From positions 1 through 64,000 of the forward strand of contig JAFVTI010000030.1 in the NCBI GenBank assembly GCA_017503325.1: DNA of 64,000 nucleotides, given 5' to 3'. Origin of the DNA: Clostridia bacterium (GTDB lineage Bacteria > Bacillota > Clostridia > Oscillospirales > CAG-272). The notes beneath the pieces are model-generated. The model was not told where the DNA came from. It saw only the letters and a list, made by a program, of their open reading frames with translations, and did no database searches. The translations under genes were made by a program, and so were the position numbers. The first letter of the stretch is position 1. Each line of letters begins with the position of its first letter. Below are positions 15,700 through 24,574 of the stretch, one piece after another.

Positions 15700-16758
15700 T
15701 TATTTCAAATCAAGAAATTTTTCGTGATTGCGAAGATAATCAAACTGCGCCTCTTCAAGATATCTATAAAAATCCTGCGTCATCGGCTCACCTTCATTCC
15801 CAAGCCACTCTCGCGTATCTTCTTCAATGTGATCGAACCAAGGTGCCGAATATTTGTAAATTCCCGGCTTTTTGAAAACAATCTCGTCATACGCTTTTGC
15901 ATAGGACTTCATTTCAGCCAGCAATCCACATATCTTTGATACCGAAGTATTTGGTTCTTGCTTCAGTATATGGTTGATTTGTTTACGCACGGCATAGTAG
16001 AGGGTGTGATTAAACTCAATGTAATTTCCATCGGGAAACATCAAATGAACGATATCGCGCATAATGTCGGTGTACACGGTGGGCATTAAAGACAGATCCC
16101 AAAGCACACCCTCCATGTGGTGCATAATTCTCTTTTGCTTGAACAGAATCAATTCATCACCTTCCAAAATGTTTTCTAAAACCGCGTCGCGTGAAATCAT
16201 TGCTCGCTCGGGAATCATTTCCGCATATTTCCTTGCCTCGTCCTTTCGACCTCTCCAACCAAGGAGCTGTGTGATACCTTGAATGGCTTCGCCTCTGATA
16301 AGATCGTCCTTGCAGTTTTTTATAACAGCATCGAACAGCTTGATTGCTTTCTCCTGCTCTGCCACATATTTATCATTATCCTCATATTCAAAGGAACGGT
16401 TAGAGACTACCCAAGCGAGATTGATCAACCACTTCATATCTCCGGGATATTCTGATACTGCAGTCTCACATATTCTTTGGCGTTCTGCGAAATCTTCTGT
16501 CTTAAAGGTGTGATCGTAAGCCTTATTGAGTTCATCATATCTCTTATCGGATTCAACGTCATTGATACCCAGTAATTCGTCGGCAGAAATGTGAAATATT
16601 TTCGTGATAGGGACGATCAAAGATAAGTCCGGGCTCGACACACCGGTCTCCCATTTAGAGACGGTTTGATACGTGACGTTCAGGCACGCTGCAAGCTGTT
16701 CTTGTGTCATGTGGTTTTTTAGCCTGTATTCTTTAATTCTATCTCCGATAGATTTCAT
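15700..16758 (-). CDS. XRE-family regulator with helical repeat domain
   Basis: A 352-aa protein with a Cro/C1 helix-turn-helix at residues 1-62 (IGDRIKEYRLKNHMTQEQLAACLNVTYQTVSKWETG). A long helical C-terminal region contains motifs such as EYPGDMKWLINLAWV and EKAIKLFDAVIKNC, which suggest TPR-like repeats. This design is widespread in Clostridia; the ligand and targets are unknown. The ATG at 16758 lies 6 nt after AAAGGAAAG, in preference to an ATG seven codons upstream. It is transcribed alone and ends in a strong terminator. Confidence 0.86.
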   Translation of the reverse strand: MKSIGDRIKEYRLKNHMTQEQLAACLNVTYQTVSKWETGVSSPDLSLIVPITKIFHISADELLGINDVESDKRYDELNKAYDHTFKTEDFAERQRICETAVSEYPGDMKWLINLAWVVSNRSFEYEDNDKYVAEQEKAIKLFDAVIKNCKDDLIRGEAIQGITQLLGWRGRKDEARKYAEMIPERAMISRDAVLENILEGDELILFKQKRIMHHMEGVLWDLSLMPTVYTDIMRDIVHLMFPDGNYIEFNHTLYYAVRKQINHILKQEPNTSVSKICGLLAEMKSYAKAYDEIVFKKPGIYKYSAPWFDHIEEDTREWLGNEGEPMTQDFYRYLEEAQFDYLRNHEKFLDLK

Positions 16759-17050
16759 AATGGTCTTTCCTTTACACATTTATTCCGTTCCGGATCGGTG
16801 ATTTTATTATAGCATATGAATACAGAGAAAACAATAACGAATTTTTTGAGCCTGACTCGAATTTGAAGTGAGTGAAACATTGAGAGAATTATCTCCGTTC
16901 TTTTTTTGAGCAAGTAGCCGCAAAAAAATGAACCAGTAATTCGCTGCGCGAATTGAAACGGCGTTTTTCGGGGCTCTGCCCCGTACCCCGGTCGCTTTTT
17001 GAAAAAAGCGACGCAAAAACTTTCATCCGTGTCAACCGTGTGGGGACGGC
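16759..17050. other. Gene-free stretch between XRE and hydrogenase genes
   Basis: It contains the promoter area of the XRE gene (an AT-rich block near 16795-16815), a small CGGGGCTCTGCCCCG hairpin and the inverted repeat GTCGCTTTTTGAAAAAAGCGAC. I see no credible gene in it. Confidence 0.6.
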
Positions 17051-17087
17051 TGTAAAAACAAAGCACACCCGCGACTGCGTCGCGGGT
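17051..17087 (-). terminator. Terminator of the hyd operon
   Basis: The perfect stem ACCCGCGAC/GTCGCGGGT is followed on the minus strand by GTGCTTTGTTTTTACA, 15 bp after the hydA stop. Confidence 0.82.
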
Positions 17088-17101
17088 TGTTTTTATATGG
17101 A

Positions 17102-18847
17102 TTAAAGTCCTCTCTTCACGTAGGTGGTGTGAAGCAGCTCGTGAGCCTTGTGGCTGTTGGGCTCGCCCAAGAAGGTGTCATACAGCTCCTTGATAGCGGG
17201 GTTCTCGTGAGACAGACGCAGAGGCATGGAAGCGTCCAGGTTGTACAGTACGCTTGCACGCAGAGCGCGAACGTCGGTCCAGTTGAGCACCTTTGCTTCA
17301 ACGTGAGGCTGACCGCCGCCGTTTACACAGCCGCCGGGACAACCCATGATCTCGATGAAGTCGTACTTCTTCTCACCGCTCTTGACAGCGTCAAGCAGAG
17401 CAGCTGCGTTCTTGGTACCGGATGCAACAGCTACGTTCAGGGTGATGTCACCGATGGTGTAGCTTGCTTCCTTCCAACCTGCAGTACCGCGAACCTCGTG
17501 GAAGTCCAGCTTCTCGGGGTTCTTGCCGGTCAGAGCAAATACAGCAGTTCTCAGTGCTGCTTCCATAACGCCGCCGGTTGCGCCGAAGATAACGCCTGCA
17601 CCGGTGGAGATGCCCAGAGGTGCATCAAACTGCTCCTCGGGAAGCTCGTTGAAGTTGATGCCTGCGCGGCGGATCATACGAGCAAGCTCTCTGGTGGTCA
17701 GGGAGATGTCAACGTCCGGTACGCCTGCTGCGTTCTCGTCAGCTCTGCCGATCTCGAACTTCTTAGCAGTACAAGGCATGATGGATACCATGACGATATC
17801 CTTGGGATCCCAGCCCATCTTCTCTGCATAGTAGGTCTTGGTGATCGCACCCAGCATCTGGTGAGGAGACTTGCAGGAGGAGAGGTTGTCGGTGAACTCG
17901 GGATAGTAGTGCTCGCAGTACTTGACCCAGCCGGGCGAGCAGGAGGTGATCATGGGCAGTACGCCGCCGTTCTTGAATCTGCCGAGGAACTCGGTAGCTT
18001 CTTCCATGATGGTCAGGTCTGCTGCAAAGTCGGTATCAAATACGTTTGCAAAGCCCAGACGGCGCAGCGCTGCAACCATCTTGCCCTCACCGTTGGTACC
18101 GATGGGATTACCGAATTCCTCAGCGATTGCTGCACGAACTGCGGGAGCAGTCTGAACAACAACGTGCTTGGAGGTGTCAGCCAGAGCCTCGAATACCTCG
18201 TCGGTAGAATCCTTTTCATACAGCGCGCCTACGGGGCATGCATTGATGCACTGGCCGCAGTTGACGCAGGAGGTGGTAGCAAGAGGAGTATCAAAGGTGC
18301 AGCCGATGTGGGTATCAAAGCCACGGTCGTTTGCGCCGATGACGCCAATGCCCTGTACCTTTTCGCACATTGCGGAGCAACGGCGGCACAGAATGCACTT
18401 GCTGTTATCGCGGATGATTGCGCAGGAGGAGTCGTCAATGCGGCTCTCGGTCTTAACGCCTGCATAGTAGTCCTCTTCTACGCCATATTCCTGGCAAAGC
18501 TTCTGCAGCTCGCAGTTGGTGGAGCGAACGCAGGACAGGCACTTCTTGTTATGGTTGGACAGAAGCAGCTGAAGATTCATCTTTCTTGCCTTGATGATAG
18601 CGGGAGAGTTGGTCACAATTTCAGTGCCCTCGCGCTCGATGGGGTATACGCAAGCGGTTACAAGGCCGCGCGCACCCTTAACCTCAACAAGGCAAAGACG
18701 GCATGCACCGATCTCGTTGATGTCCTTGAGGTAGCAGAGCGTGGGAATATCGATGCCTGCCAGCTTGGCAGCTTCGAGAACAGTGGTACCGTAGGGTACG
18801 GTATAGGGCTGACCGTTGATCTTGATATTAAGCATTTTGGTTTCCAT
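17102..18847 (-). CDS. hydA: NADH-dependent/bifurcating [FeFe] hydrogenase catalytic subunit HydA
   Basis: This subunit of about 581 aa reduces protons to H2. In order: an N-terminal [2Fe-2S] domain (CYLKDINEIGACRLC...TACVYP), a His-Cys [4Fe-4S] region (HNKKCLSC...CELQKLC), two [4Fe-4S] clusters (CILCRRCSAMC, CVNCGQCINACP) and the H-cluster domain. H-cluster motifs are TSCSPGW (about 303), MPCTAKKFE (359) and GCPGGCVNGGGQP (503). The first motif has Ser where many hydrogenases have a second Cys. With HydB and HydC it forms the complex that couples NADH and ferredoxin oxidation. The ATG at 18847 is preferred; a GTG two codons earlier is possible. Confidence 0.94.
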   Translation of the reverse strand: METKMLNIKINGQPYTVPYGTTVLEAAKLAGIDIPTLCYLKDINEIGACRLCLVEVKGARGLVTACVYPIEREGTEIVTNSPAIIKARKMNLQLLLSNHNKKCLSCVRSTNCELQKLCQEYGVEEDYYAGVKTESRIDDSSCAIIRDNSKCILCRRCSAMCEKVQGIGVIGANDRGFDTHIGCTFDTPLATTSCVNCGQCINACPVGALYEKDSTDEVFEALADTSKHVVVQTAPAVRAAIAEEFGNPIGTNGEGKMVAALRRLGFANVFDTDFAADLTIMEEATEFLGRFKNGGVLPMITSCSPGWVKYCEHYYPEFTDNLSSCKSPHQMLGAITKTYYAEKMGWDPKDIVMVSIMPCTAKKFEIGRADENAAGVPDVDISLTTRELARMIRRAGINFNELPEEQFDAPLGISTGAGVIFGATGGVMEAALRTAVFALTGKNPEKLDFHEVRGTAGWKEASYTIGDITLNVAVASGTKNAAALLDAVKSGEKKYDFIEIMGCPGGCVNGGGQPHVEAKVLNWTDVRALRASVLYNLDASMPLRLSHENPAIKELYDTFLGEPNSHKAHELLHTTYVKRGL

Positions 18848-18865
18848 ATCCACAATTCTCCTTTC

Positions 18866-20695
18866 TTAGTCCTTATAGATTGCGCCGAACTTACAGCCGG
18901 ATACGCAAGCGCCGCACTTGACGCACTTGGAAGCGTCGATGCTCAGCGAAGGCAGCTTGTGGCCGGGAGCTACGTAGTCGGTCTTGGTGATTGCGTCTGC
19001 GGGGCAGTTCTTGAGGCACTTGCCGCAGCCAATGCACTTTTCCTTATCGATGACGTAAGACATCAGGCTCTTGCAGACGCCTGCAGGGCACTTCTTGTCT
19101 ACGATATGTGCGATATATTCATCGCGGAAGAACTTCAGGGTTGCGATAACGGGGTTAGGAGCAGTCTGGCCAAGGCCGCACAGAGATGCGGACTTGATGT
19201 ACTCGCACAGCTCTTCCATGCGATCCAGGTCTTCCATCTCGCCGTTACCGGAAATGATCTTATCCAGGATCTCAAGCAGTCTGCGGGTACCTACGCGGCA
19301 GGGAGTGCACTTACCACAGGATTCGTCAACCGTGAATTCCAGGAAGAACTTTGCAATGTCAACCATGCAGTTGTCCTCGTCCATGACGATCAGACCGCCC
19401 GAACCCATCATGCAACCGATCGCGGTCAGGTTGTCGTAGTCAATGGGGGTGTCGATCAGGGATGCGGGGATACAACCGCCGGAGGGACCACCGGTCTGAG
19501 CAGCCTTGAACTTCTTGCCGTTCGGGATGCCGCCGCCGATCTCTTCGATAACCTCACGCAGGGTGGTACCCATGGGAACTTCAACAAGACCGGTGTTGGT
19601 GATCTTACCGCCCAGAGCGAATACCTTGGTGCCCTTGGACTTCTCGGTGCCCATGCTGGTGAACCATTCTACGCCGTTGAGAATGATCTGAGGAATGTTT
19701 GCGTAGGTCTCTACGTTGTTCAGTACGGTAGGCTGGTCAAACAGACCCTTGACTGCCGGGAAAGGAGGACGGGGTCTGGGCTCACCGCGGTTACCCTCAA
19801 TAGAGGTCATCAGAGCGGTTTCCTCGCCGCAAACGAATGCGCCTGCGCCAAGACGGATCTTCATATCGAAGTTAAAGCCGGTGCCGAAGATGTTCTCGCC
19901 AAGCAGACCGTATTCTCTTGCCTGGTCGATCGCGATCTGCAGACGGTGGACTGCGATGGGGTACTCAGCACGAACGTAAACGTAGCCCTCGTCAGCGCCG
20001 ATTGCGTAAGCAGCGATTGCCATAGCCTCGATAACTGCATGGGGGTCACCCTCCAGGATGGAACGGTCCATGAATGCGCCGGGGTCGCCCTCGTCCGCGT
20101 TACATGCAACGTACTTCTTGACCTGGCCACGGTTGCCCGATGCGAACTTCCACTTAAGACCGGTGGGGAATCCGCCGCCGCCACGGCCGCGCAGACCGGA
20201 ATCCAGAACGGTCTGGATAACCTCGTCGGGGGTCATTTCGCGCAGAGCCTTCTCCAGTGCGAAGTAACCGTCCATAGCGATGTACTCGTCAATATTTTCA
20301 GGGTTGATCACACCGCAGTTACGCAGCGCAACTCTCTTCTGCTTCTTGTAGAAGGTGGTCTCGCTCAGGGAAGCTGCCTCCAGCTCCTCTTCGCCGTTTG
20401 CTGCAGCGTCGGTCTCGTTGTAAACCAGACGCTCAACGATTCTACCCTTCTCCAGGTGCTCGGAAACGATCTCGGGGATGTCGTCGAGCGTGACTCTGGA
20501 ATAGAAGGTGCCTTCGGGATAAACGATCATGATCGGGCCGAGAGCGCAAAGACCGAAGCAACCGGTCAGAACGATCTTGATTTCCTGATCCAGACCCTTG
20601 GCCTTGAGTTCCTCTGCCAGCTTTTCGCTCAGCTTAACGCTGCCCGAAGAGCTACAGCCGGTACCGCCGCAAATCAGTACATGAGAACGAATCAT
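18866..20695 (-). CDS. hydB: Hydrogenase flavoprotein subunit HydB (NuoF-like)
   Basis: A 609-aa diaphorase subunit. It begins with a thioredoxin-like [2Fe-2S] domain (CGGTGCSSSG, TGCFGLCALGP), then the NuoF core with the FMN/NADH loop GLRGRGGGGFPTGLKW, NADEGDPGAFMDRS and GAGAFVCGEETALM. A [4Fe-4S] motif ESCGKCTPCRVGT and two C-terminal ferredoxin clusters (CIGCGKCLKNCP, CVKCGACVSGC) follow. It oxidises NADH and feeds electrons to HydA. The fused N-terminal [2Fe-2S] part and C-terminal ferredoxin domain are the usual HydB layout in bifurcating hydrogenases. It lies 18 bp upstream of hydA. Confidence 0.94.
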   Translation of the reverse strand: MIRSHVLICGGTGCSSSGSVKLSEKLAEELKAKGLDQEIKIVLTGCFGLCALGPIMIVYPEGTFYSRVTLDDIPEIVSEHLEKGRIVERLVYNETDAAANGEEELEAASLSETTFYKKQKRVALRNCGVINPENIDEYIAMDGYFALEKALREMTPDEVIQTVLDSGLRGRGGGGFPTGLKWKFASGNRGQVKKYVACNADEGDPGAFMDRSILEGDPHAVIEAMAIAAYAIGADEGYVYVRAEYPIAVHRLQIAIDQAREYGLLGENIFGTGFNFDMKIRLGAGAFVCGEETALMTSIEGNRGEPRPRPPFPAVKGLFDQPTVLNNVETYANIPQIILNGVEWFTSMGTEKSKGTKVFALGGKITNTGLVEVPMGTTLREVIEEIGGGIPNGKKFKAAQTGGPSGGCIPASLIDTPIDYDNLTAIGCMMGSGGLIVMDEDNCMVDIAKFFLEFTVDESCGKCTPCRVGTRRLLEILDKIISGNGEMEDLDRMEELCEYIKSASLCGLGQTAPNPVIATLKFFRDEYIAHIVDKKCPAGVCKSLMSYVIDKEKCIGCGKCLKNCPADAITKTDYVAPGHKLPSLSIDASKCVKCGACVSGCKFGAIYKD

Positions 20696-20715
20696 AACTC
20701 TTTAATCCTCCTTGA

Positions 20716-21087
20716 TTACTTCTTGTTTGCGTTGATGGTGTACTCAGCAACGGGCTTGCCACCCTTGATGTGCTTTTCGATAACCTCTGCTGCCTTCTCG
20801 GCGGTCATCTTTACGTAGGTAACCTTCTCAGCATCCTTGGTGTAAACCTCAACAACGGGCTCGTACTGGCAAATGCCGATACAACCGGTCTGAGTAACGA
20901 TAACACTCTCGCCCAAGCCTGCTTCGTTGATACCCTGTACGAAAGCATTCAGAACGGGACGTGCACCTGCTGCGATACCGCAGGTAGCCATGCCGACTAC
21001 GATACGGATGTCACCGCTGGATTTGCGCAGAACAACCTTGTCCTGCATTTTGGCCTTTATGGCCTTCAGCTCTTCAAGTGACTTCAT
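20716..21087 (-). CDS. Thioredoxin-like (2Fe-2S) ferredoxin domain protein
   Basis: A 123-aa protein with GMATCGIAAGARPVL (Cys36) and TQTGCIGICQYEP (Cys69, Cys73), the pattern of small thioredoxin-fold [2Fe-2S] proteins linked to HydB/NuoF. Only three cysteines are visible in the cluster region, so cluster binding is not proven here. It probably shuttles electrons within, or helps assemble, the hydrogenase complex. It lies 20 bp upstream of hydB. Confidence 0.85.
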   Translation of the reverse strand: MKSLEELKAIKAKMQDKVVLRKSSGDIRIVVGMATCGIAAGARPVLNAFVQGINEAGLGESVIVTQTGCIGICQYEPVVEVYTKDAEKVTYVKMTAEKAAEVIEKHIKGGKPVAEYTINANKK

Positions 21088-21136
21088 TTGTGATGATCCT
21101 TTCAGAAATAATTATAAATTTTTTTATAAACCAACT

Positions 21137-21688
21137 TCAGTTGAGCCCCTCGTACTGCTCGTAGAGGTACGAGCCGATCCATTCAAGGATCTCGGGCTCG
21201 CCAAGCGAGATATCCTCGCCCAGCACCTCGCGCAGCGCGCGAGTAGAAAGTGAGACCTCGCCGCTCTCGGTTTTATGAAGATACTCAAAGTCGATCTCGG
21301 GCGAGCCCTGGATCAGCGTTTTGACGGTATCCACCATATTGCCCAGCGGGATAAAGTCGATATGATCTTTGCCGAACCTTGCGTGCGTCACGGTTCCGTG
21401 ATGCTCCCCTTGCGACTCGTGCACCGATGAAATTTCCACCGATCCGCCGGTCATTTCGGCAAGCATTTTCAAAAACGGGATGCCAAGTCCGACCTTACGG
21501 GTCTTTCTTGTGGTAAAGAACGGATTTGCAAGCTTTTCCAGTTGCTCCTCTGTCATACCGCAGCCGTTATCACGCACGGTAAAATCCAGCCAAGCGCCCT
21601 GCTCGATCAGTTCAACGGAGATCAGCGTCGCGCCTGCTCTGACCGAATTCATGGTGATATCCAGTACGTAAAGCGAAAGCTCGTCCAT
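21137..21688 (-). CDS. GHKL-type ATP-binding protein in the hyd operon
   Basis: A protein of about 183 aa with a lone histidine-kinase-like ATPase domain. The N box is DITMNSVRAGATLISVEL, followed by VRDNGCGMTEEQLEKLANPF and the G box KVGLGIPFLK. No phosphoacceptor His domain and no membrane segment are visible, so it is an ATPase or partner kinase rather than a classic sensor. The ATG at 21688 follows AAGGAG. Together with the RsbW-like ATPase and the PHP and DRTGG proteins of the operon, it probably forms the control module of the hydrogenase. Confidence 0.82.
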   Translation of the reverse strand: MDELSLYVLDITMNSVRAGATLISVELIEQGAWLDFTVRDNGCGMTEEQLEKLANPFFTTRKTRKVGLGIPFLKMLAEMTGGSVEISSVHESQGEHHGTVTHARFGKDHIDFIPLGNMVDTVKTLIQGSPEIDFEYLHKTESGEVSLSTRALREVLGEDISLGEPEILEWIGSYLYEQYEGLN

Positions 21689-21689
21689 A

Positions 21690-22442
21690 TCAGTCTCCTT
21701 CTCTCTTGCCAAGCAAATAATCGATCAGACAGTCTCTGACGCGCTGCGAGGAATACGGCTCGTCGTCGATCTCGACGGCAAATCCCTCCTCGGCGATATC
21801 TGTCAGATAATGTGCATCGGATGACGCTACGTAGGTCAGTCCCCTTTCACTCAGGATGGGAAACCGCTCAAGGCAATCAGAAAGCGATGCGATATCGTTG
21901 AGCTCAAACGCCGAAAAATGCGGATCGGGCGGAAAATCACCCAGCATTGAGATAATGCCGTTTGAGGAACGGTCGATATGTGCGGGATAGCACACGCCGC
22001 CGCGCTTTTTCACCTCTGCATACGCTTCTTCGAGCGACAGGTAAGACGCGTTGAGCAGCAAGTACTCCTCCTCGTCCACCACCTCGTCGTTCTCGTCCGT
22101 AATGCATTGTCTGCCGAATATTTCGGGCTCGTTTTTGATTTTGAAGCGACGCTTGTCCACAAATTCCCCGAATTCCATCGCGCTCTCCAGATCGCGAAAC
22201 AAGCAGACCGCGTGGATGTCCTCCGCGGTGGTCAGCTCCATACCCGCAACGGGAATGAGGCCGTTTGCCTTGGCGATCTTGAAAAAGGCGGGGCAATTCT
22301 TGGTGGAATTATGATCGGTCAGCGCCACGATCTGCAATCCGTTGAGCAGCGACATGCCCACGATGTTGCCCGGGGTCATATCGTCGTCTCCGCAGGGAGA
22401 CAGGCAGGAATGCAGGTGCAGATCACACCGATAAAGGCTCAT
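21690..22442 (-). CDS. PHP-domain phosphoesterase
   Basis: A 250-aa PHP protein. It starts RCDLHLHSCLSPCGDDDMTP, followed by LTDHNSTKNCP, IPVAGMELTT and, near the end, YVASSDAHYLTD: the four metal-binding motifs are present. Such proteins are metal-dependent phosphohydrolases. One next to a sensory hydrogenase and kinases could act as a phosphatase in that pathway (inference). The start MSLYRCD at 22442 follows an AGGGGAG site; a longer frame overlaps the upstream gene and is not used. It lies 1 bp from the next gene. Confidence 0.88.
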   Translation of the reverse strand: MSLYRCDLHLHSCLSPCGDDDMTPGNIVGMSLLNGLQIVALTDHNSTKNCPAFFKIAKANGLIPVAGMELTTAEDIHAVCLFRDLESAMEFGEFVDKRRFKIKNEPEIFGRQCITDENDEVVDEEEYLLLNASYLSLEEAYAEVKKRGGVCYPAHIDRSSNGIISMLGDFPPDPHFSAFELNDIASLSDCLERFPILSERGLTYVASSDAHYLTDIAEEGFAVEIDDEPYSSQRVRDCLIDYLLGKREGD

Positions 22443-22446
22443 GGGA

Positions 22447-22776
22447 TCACTCCCCTGCCATCTCTCGGATGGCACAGCAGATCTCGTACGCGGACAGAGG
22501 CGAGGTAATGACGCAAAGGTCATTTTCCACGGCCGCATCCAGCGCATCCTGCTGCATAACGACGTCCTCTGCCAGTACGATGACGGCAGGCTCGGTCAGA
22601 TTGGCAACCGCGACGACGTTGATGTTTGCCATGATGGTGACCCAGGCGTTATCCGTTTGCACGCGACTCATGGCGCGGCTGAGCAGATCACCCGTATATA
22701 CGCCCTCAAACTCCCGATCGGTCGTGCCGCAAAGCACGCGCGCATCCAAAAGCTTACAAAGAGCATCTACCTTCAT
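22447..22776 (-). CDS. DRTGG-domain protein (second copy)
   Basis: A 109-aa protein of the DRTGG type: LLDARVLCGTTDREFEGVYTGDLLSRAMSR, then VTIMANINVVAVANLTEPAVIVLA and SAYEICCAIREM. DRTGG domains occur beside CBS and phosphotransacetylase domains and are thought to bind nucleotides or act as regulators. It is a diverged paralogue of the 24571-24924 gene in the same operon. It lies 3 bp after the sensory hydrogenase gene. Confidence 0.82.
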   Translation of the reverse strand: MKVDALCKLLDARVLCGTTDREFEGVYTGDLLSRAMSRVQTDNAWVTIMANINVVAVANLTEPAVIVLAEDVVMQQDALDAAVENDLCVITSPLSAYEICCAIREMAGE

Positions 22777-22779
22777 AGC

Positions 22780-24117
22780 TTACACCTCCTTATCACGGTG
22801 ATTATTTTGAATAATTTCATCAAAGCGACGGAGGATCTCCGTGCGCTCGGTTTCAATGCCGCGCTCCTTCATCAGACGCTTGAGCATAACCGTGCATTCG
22901 TCCGCACCTGCCTCGCATTTGACGATATCCTCGGCAAACGCCATGCAGTTGGGCGCTCCGCACGAGCCGCAATCAAGGCCGGGCAACGCCCCCGCGATGC
23001 ACTCAATGTCACTCATCATGCGCATGGCCGTGCGTCTGTCCTCGGAAAGCAAGCCGTAGGGATTGTACTCGATCTCTTTTTCATGGAAATACTTATCGGG
23101 GATCCAATCGCTTGCGGGTCTGTTGGGGGAAACGGGCAGATAACGCTTGAGAGACTGCAATCTGGCCTGTGCAATATAGGGGTTTGCCACCGTCATCGCA
23201 CCACCCACGCAGCCGCCGCTGCAAGCGTTGAGCTCAACAAAATCAAGCGTGGTGATATCCGCGCTGTCAATGCGGTCAAGCACGCGGATACAGTTCTCGA
23301 TCCCGTCAGCCGCTAAGTAGCGGTCGTTTAAGATCGCGGTGGATTCGCCGCCCGTGGACGCCCAGCCGATACCAATGATACCTGCCTCGGTGACCTCGTA
23401 GGGCTCCTCCTTATACTTGTTCATCTTGTCAAGCAGCGCAAAATAGATATCCCTGACCGAAACGGTCGCGGACACGTAATTGCGGTCTCCCGCAAAGTTG
23501 TTCTTGACGTAACTGACCTTAGCGGGACAGGGTGAGATAAAGATAATGCCGATATCCTCATCCCGAAGCTCGGGATGCTCTGCCATTGCCTTCTCTCTTG
23601 CAAGCATGGCAGCAATGTCGATGGGCGGCAGGATAGGCATGATATTCTCACACAAATAAGGATAATTGGTACTGATCAAGCGCATGATCGTCGGACATGC
23701 CGAGCTGATCACGGGCTTTTTGACGTCCTCTCTGTTGATGTACTTACGCGTATAGGCACTGACCAGCTCTGCGGCGCACGCAACCTCAAACACGTCGTCA
23801 AATCCAAGGTCCAAAAGACCGCGGATGATATAGCCGATGTTATCGAGATTGTCAAACTGTCCGTAAAGCGACGGCGCGGGAAGCGCAACCGTATACTTGT
23901 AATCCTTTAGAACAGACAAGGAATCGTGAATGGCCTTTTTGGCCTTGTAAGGACAGACGCGTATGCATTCGCCGCAATCGATGCATCGCACCGAATTGAT
24001 GACCGCATGGCCGTTCCGGATTCGGATGGCCTCGGTCGGGCAACGCTTCAGACACGCGGTACAGCCCTTGCATTTTTCGATATCAAGTGATACCGAGTGC
24101 TCGTACTCTCGTATCAT
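22780..24117 (-). CDS. Sensory-type [FeFe]-hydrogenase-like protein (HydS/group D-like)
   Basis: A 445-aa protein. Two N-terminal [4Fe-4S] clusters (CKGCTACLKRCP, CIDCGECIRVCP) precede an H-cluster domain with altered motifs: SSACP at 138-142 (Ala in place of the proton-shuttle Cys), SPCPAK at 195-200 without the usual following KxxE, and NACSGGCVGGA at 298-308. The C-terminus has another cluster motif with Cys383, 386, 391 and 401 (DCGSCGAPNC). These replacements fit sensory rather than catalytic hydrogenases. Coupling with ATPase, DRTGG and PHP genes suggests H2 or redox sensing. It lacks a PAS domain. The ATG at 24117 follows GAGG. Confidence 0.87.
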   Translation of the reverse strand: MIREYEHSVSLDIEKCKGCTACLKRCPTEAIRIRNGHAVINSVRCIDCGECIRVCPYKAKKAIHDSLSVLKDYKYTVALPAPSLYGQFDNLDNIGYIIRGLLDLGFDDVFEVACAAELVSAYTRKYINREDVKKPVISSACPTIMRLISTNYPYLCENIMPILPPIDIAAMLAREKAMAEHPELRDEDIGIIFISPCPAKVSYVKNNFAGDRNYVSATVSVRDIYFALLDKMNKYKEEPYEVTEAGIIGIGWASTGGESTAILNDRYLAADGIENCIRVLDRIDSADITTLDFVELNACSGGCVGGAMTVANPYIAQARLQSLKRYLPVSPNRPASDWIPDKYFHEKEIEYNPYGLLSEDRRTAMRMMSDIECIAGALPGLDCGSCGAPNCMAFAEDIVKCEAGADECTVMLKRLMKERGIETERTEILRRFDEIIQNNHRDKEV

Positions 24118-24148
24118 ACACACCTCGCATCATTTGATGAATTTTTCA

Positions 24149-24574
24149 TCAGAGCAGAACCGTCATGGTAATGGTGGTTCCCTCTCCCACTACGGTATCG
24201 ATACGCAGATCGTCCGTATATTTGATCATGTTCGGCAGTCCCATGCCTGCACCGAAGCCGAGATTGCGGATATGATCCTTCGCCGTGGAATAGCCTGCCT
24301 GCATGGCAAGCTCCACGTCAGGAATACCCGGGCCCTTGTCCGCAAGGACGATCACGATCTTGTCATCGGACGCTTCCACGTCGGCAGTGCCGCCGTTTGC
24401 GTGAATGACCATATTGATCTCCCCCTCGTACATGGCGATCGACACGCGTCTGATCACCTCGGGCGAATATCCAAGCTGGCGCAGCTTTTTCTTGACCGAA
24501 ACCGACGCAGCACCGGCAGACGAAAAGTCCGAGCCGTCCACGTCAAAATGAAACTTTACAACGTCAGACATCAT
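24149..24574 (-). CDS. RsbW/SpoIIAB-like ATP-binding regulator
   Basis: A 141-aa GHKL-fold protein: VSVKKKLRQLGYSPEVIRRVSIAMYEGEINMVIHANGG contains the N-box, IVLADKGPGIPDVELAM follows, and the G box is LGFGAGMGLPNM. Family members such as RsbW and SpoIIAB are serine kinases that phosphorylate anti-sigma factor antagonists. In the hyd operon it may phosphorylate a partner in response to the sensory hydrogenase (inference). The 4-bp overlap with the DRTGG gene implies coupling. Confidence 0.84.
   Translation of the reverse strand: MMSDVVKFHFDVDGSDFSSAGAASVSVKKKLRQLGYSPEVIRRVSIAMYEGEINMVIHANGGTADVEASDDKIVIVLADKGPGIPDVELAMQAGYSTAKDHIRNLGFGAGMGLPNMIKYTDDLRIDTVVGEGTTITMTVLL

Noticed and set aside
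16759..17050. Short frames in the XRE-hyd intergenic stretch
   Set aside because: No ribosome sites and no codon bias like the neighbours.
17087..20818. Open frame of 1243 codons on the plus strand
   Set aside because: It is antisense to hydA and hydB, has no ribosome site or protein-like motif, and arises from codon use of the real genes on the other strand.
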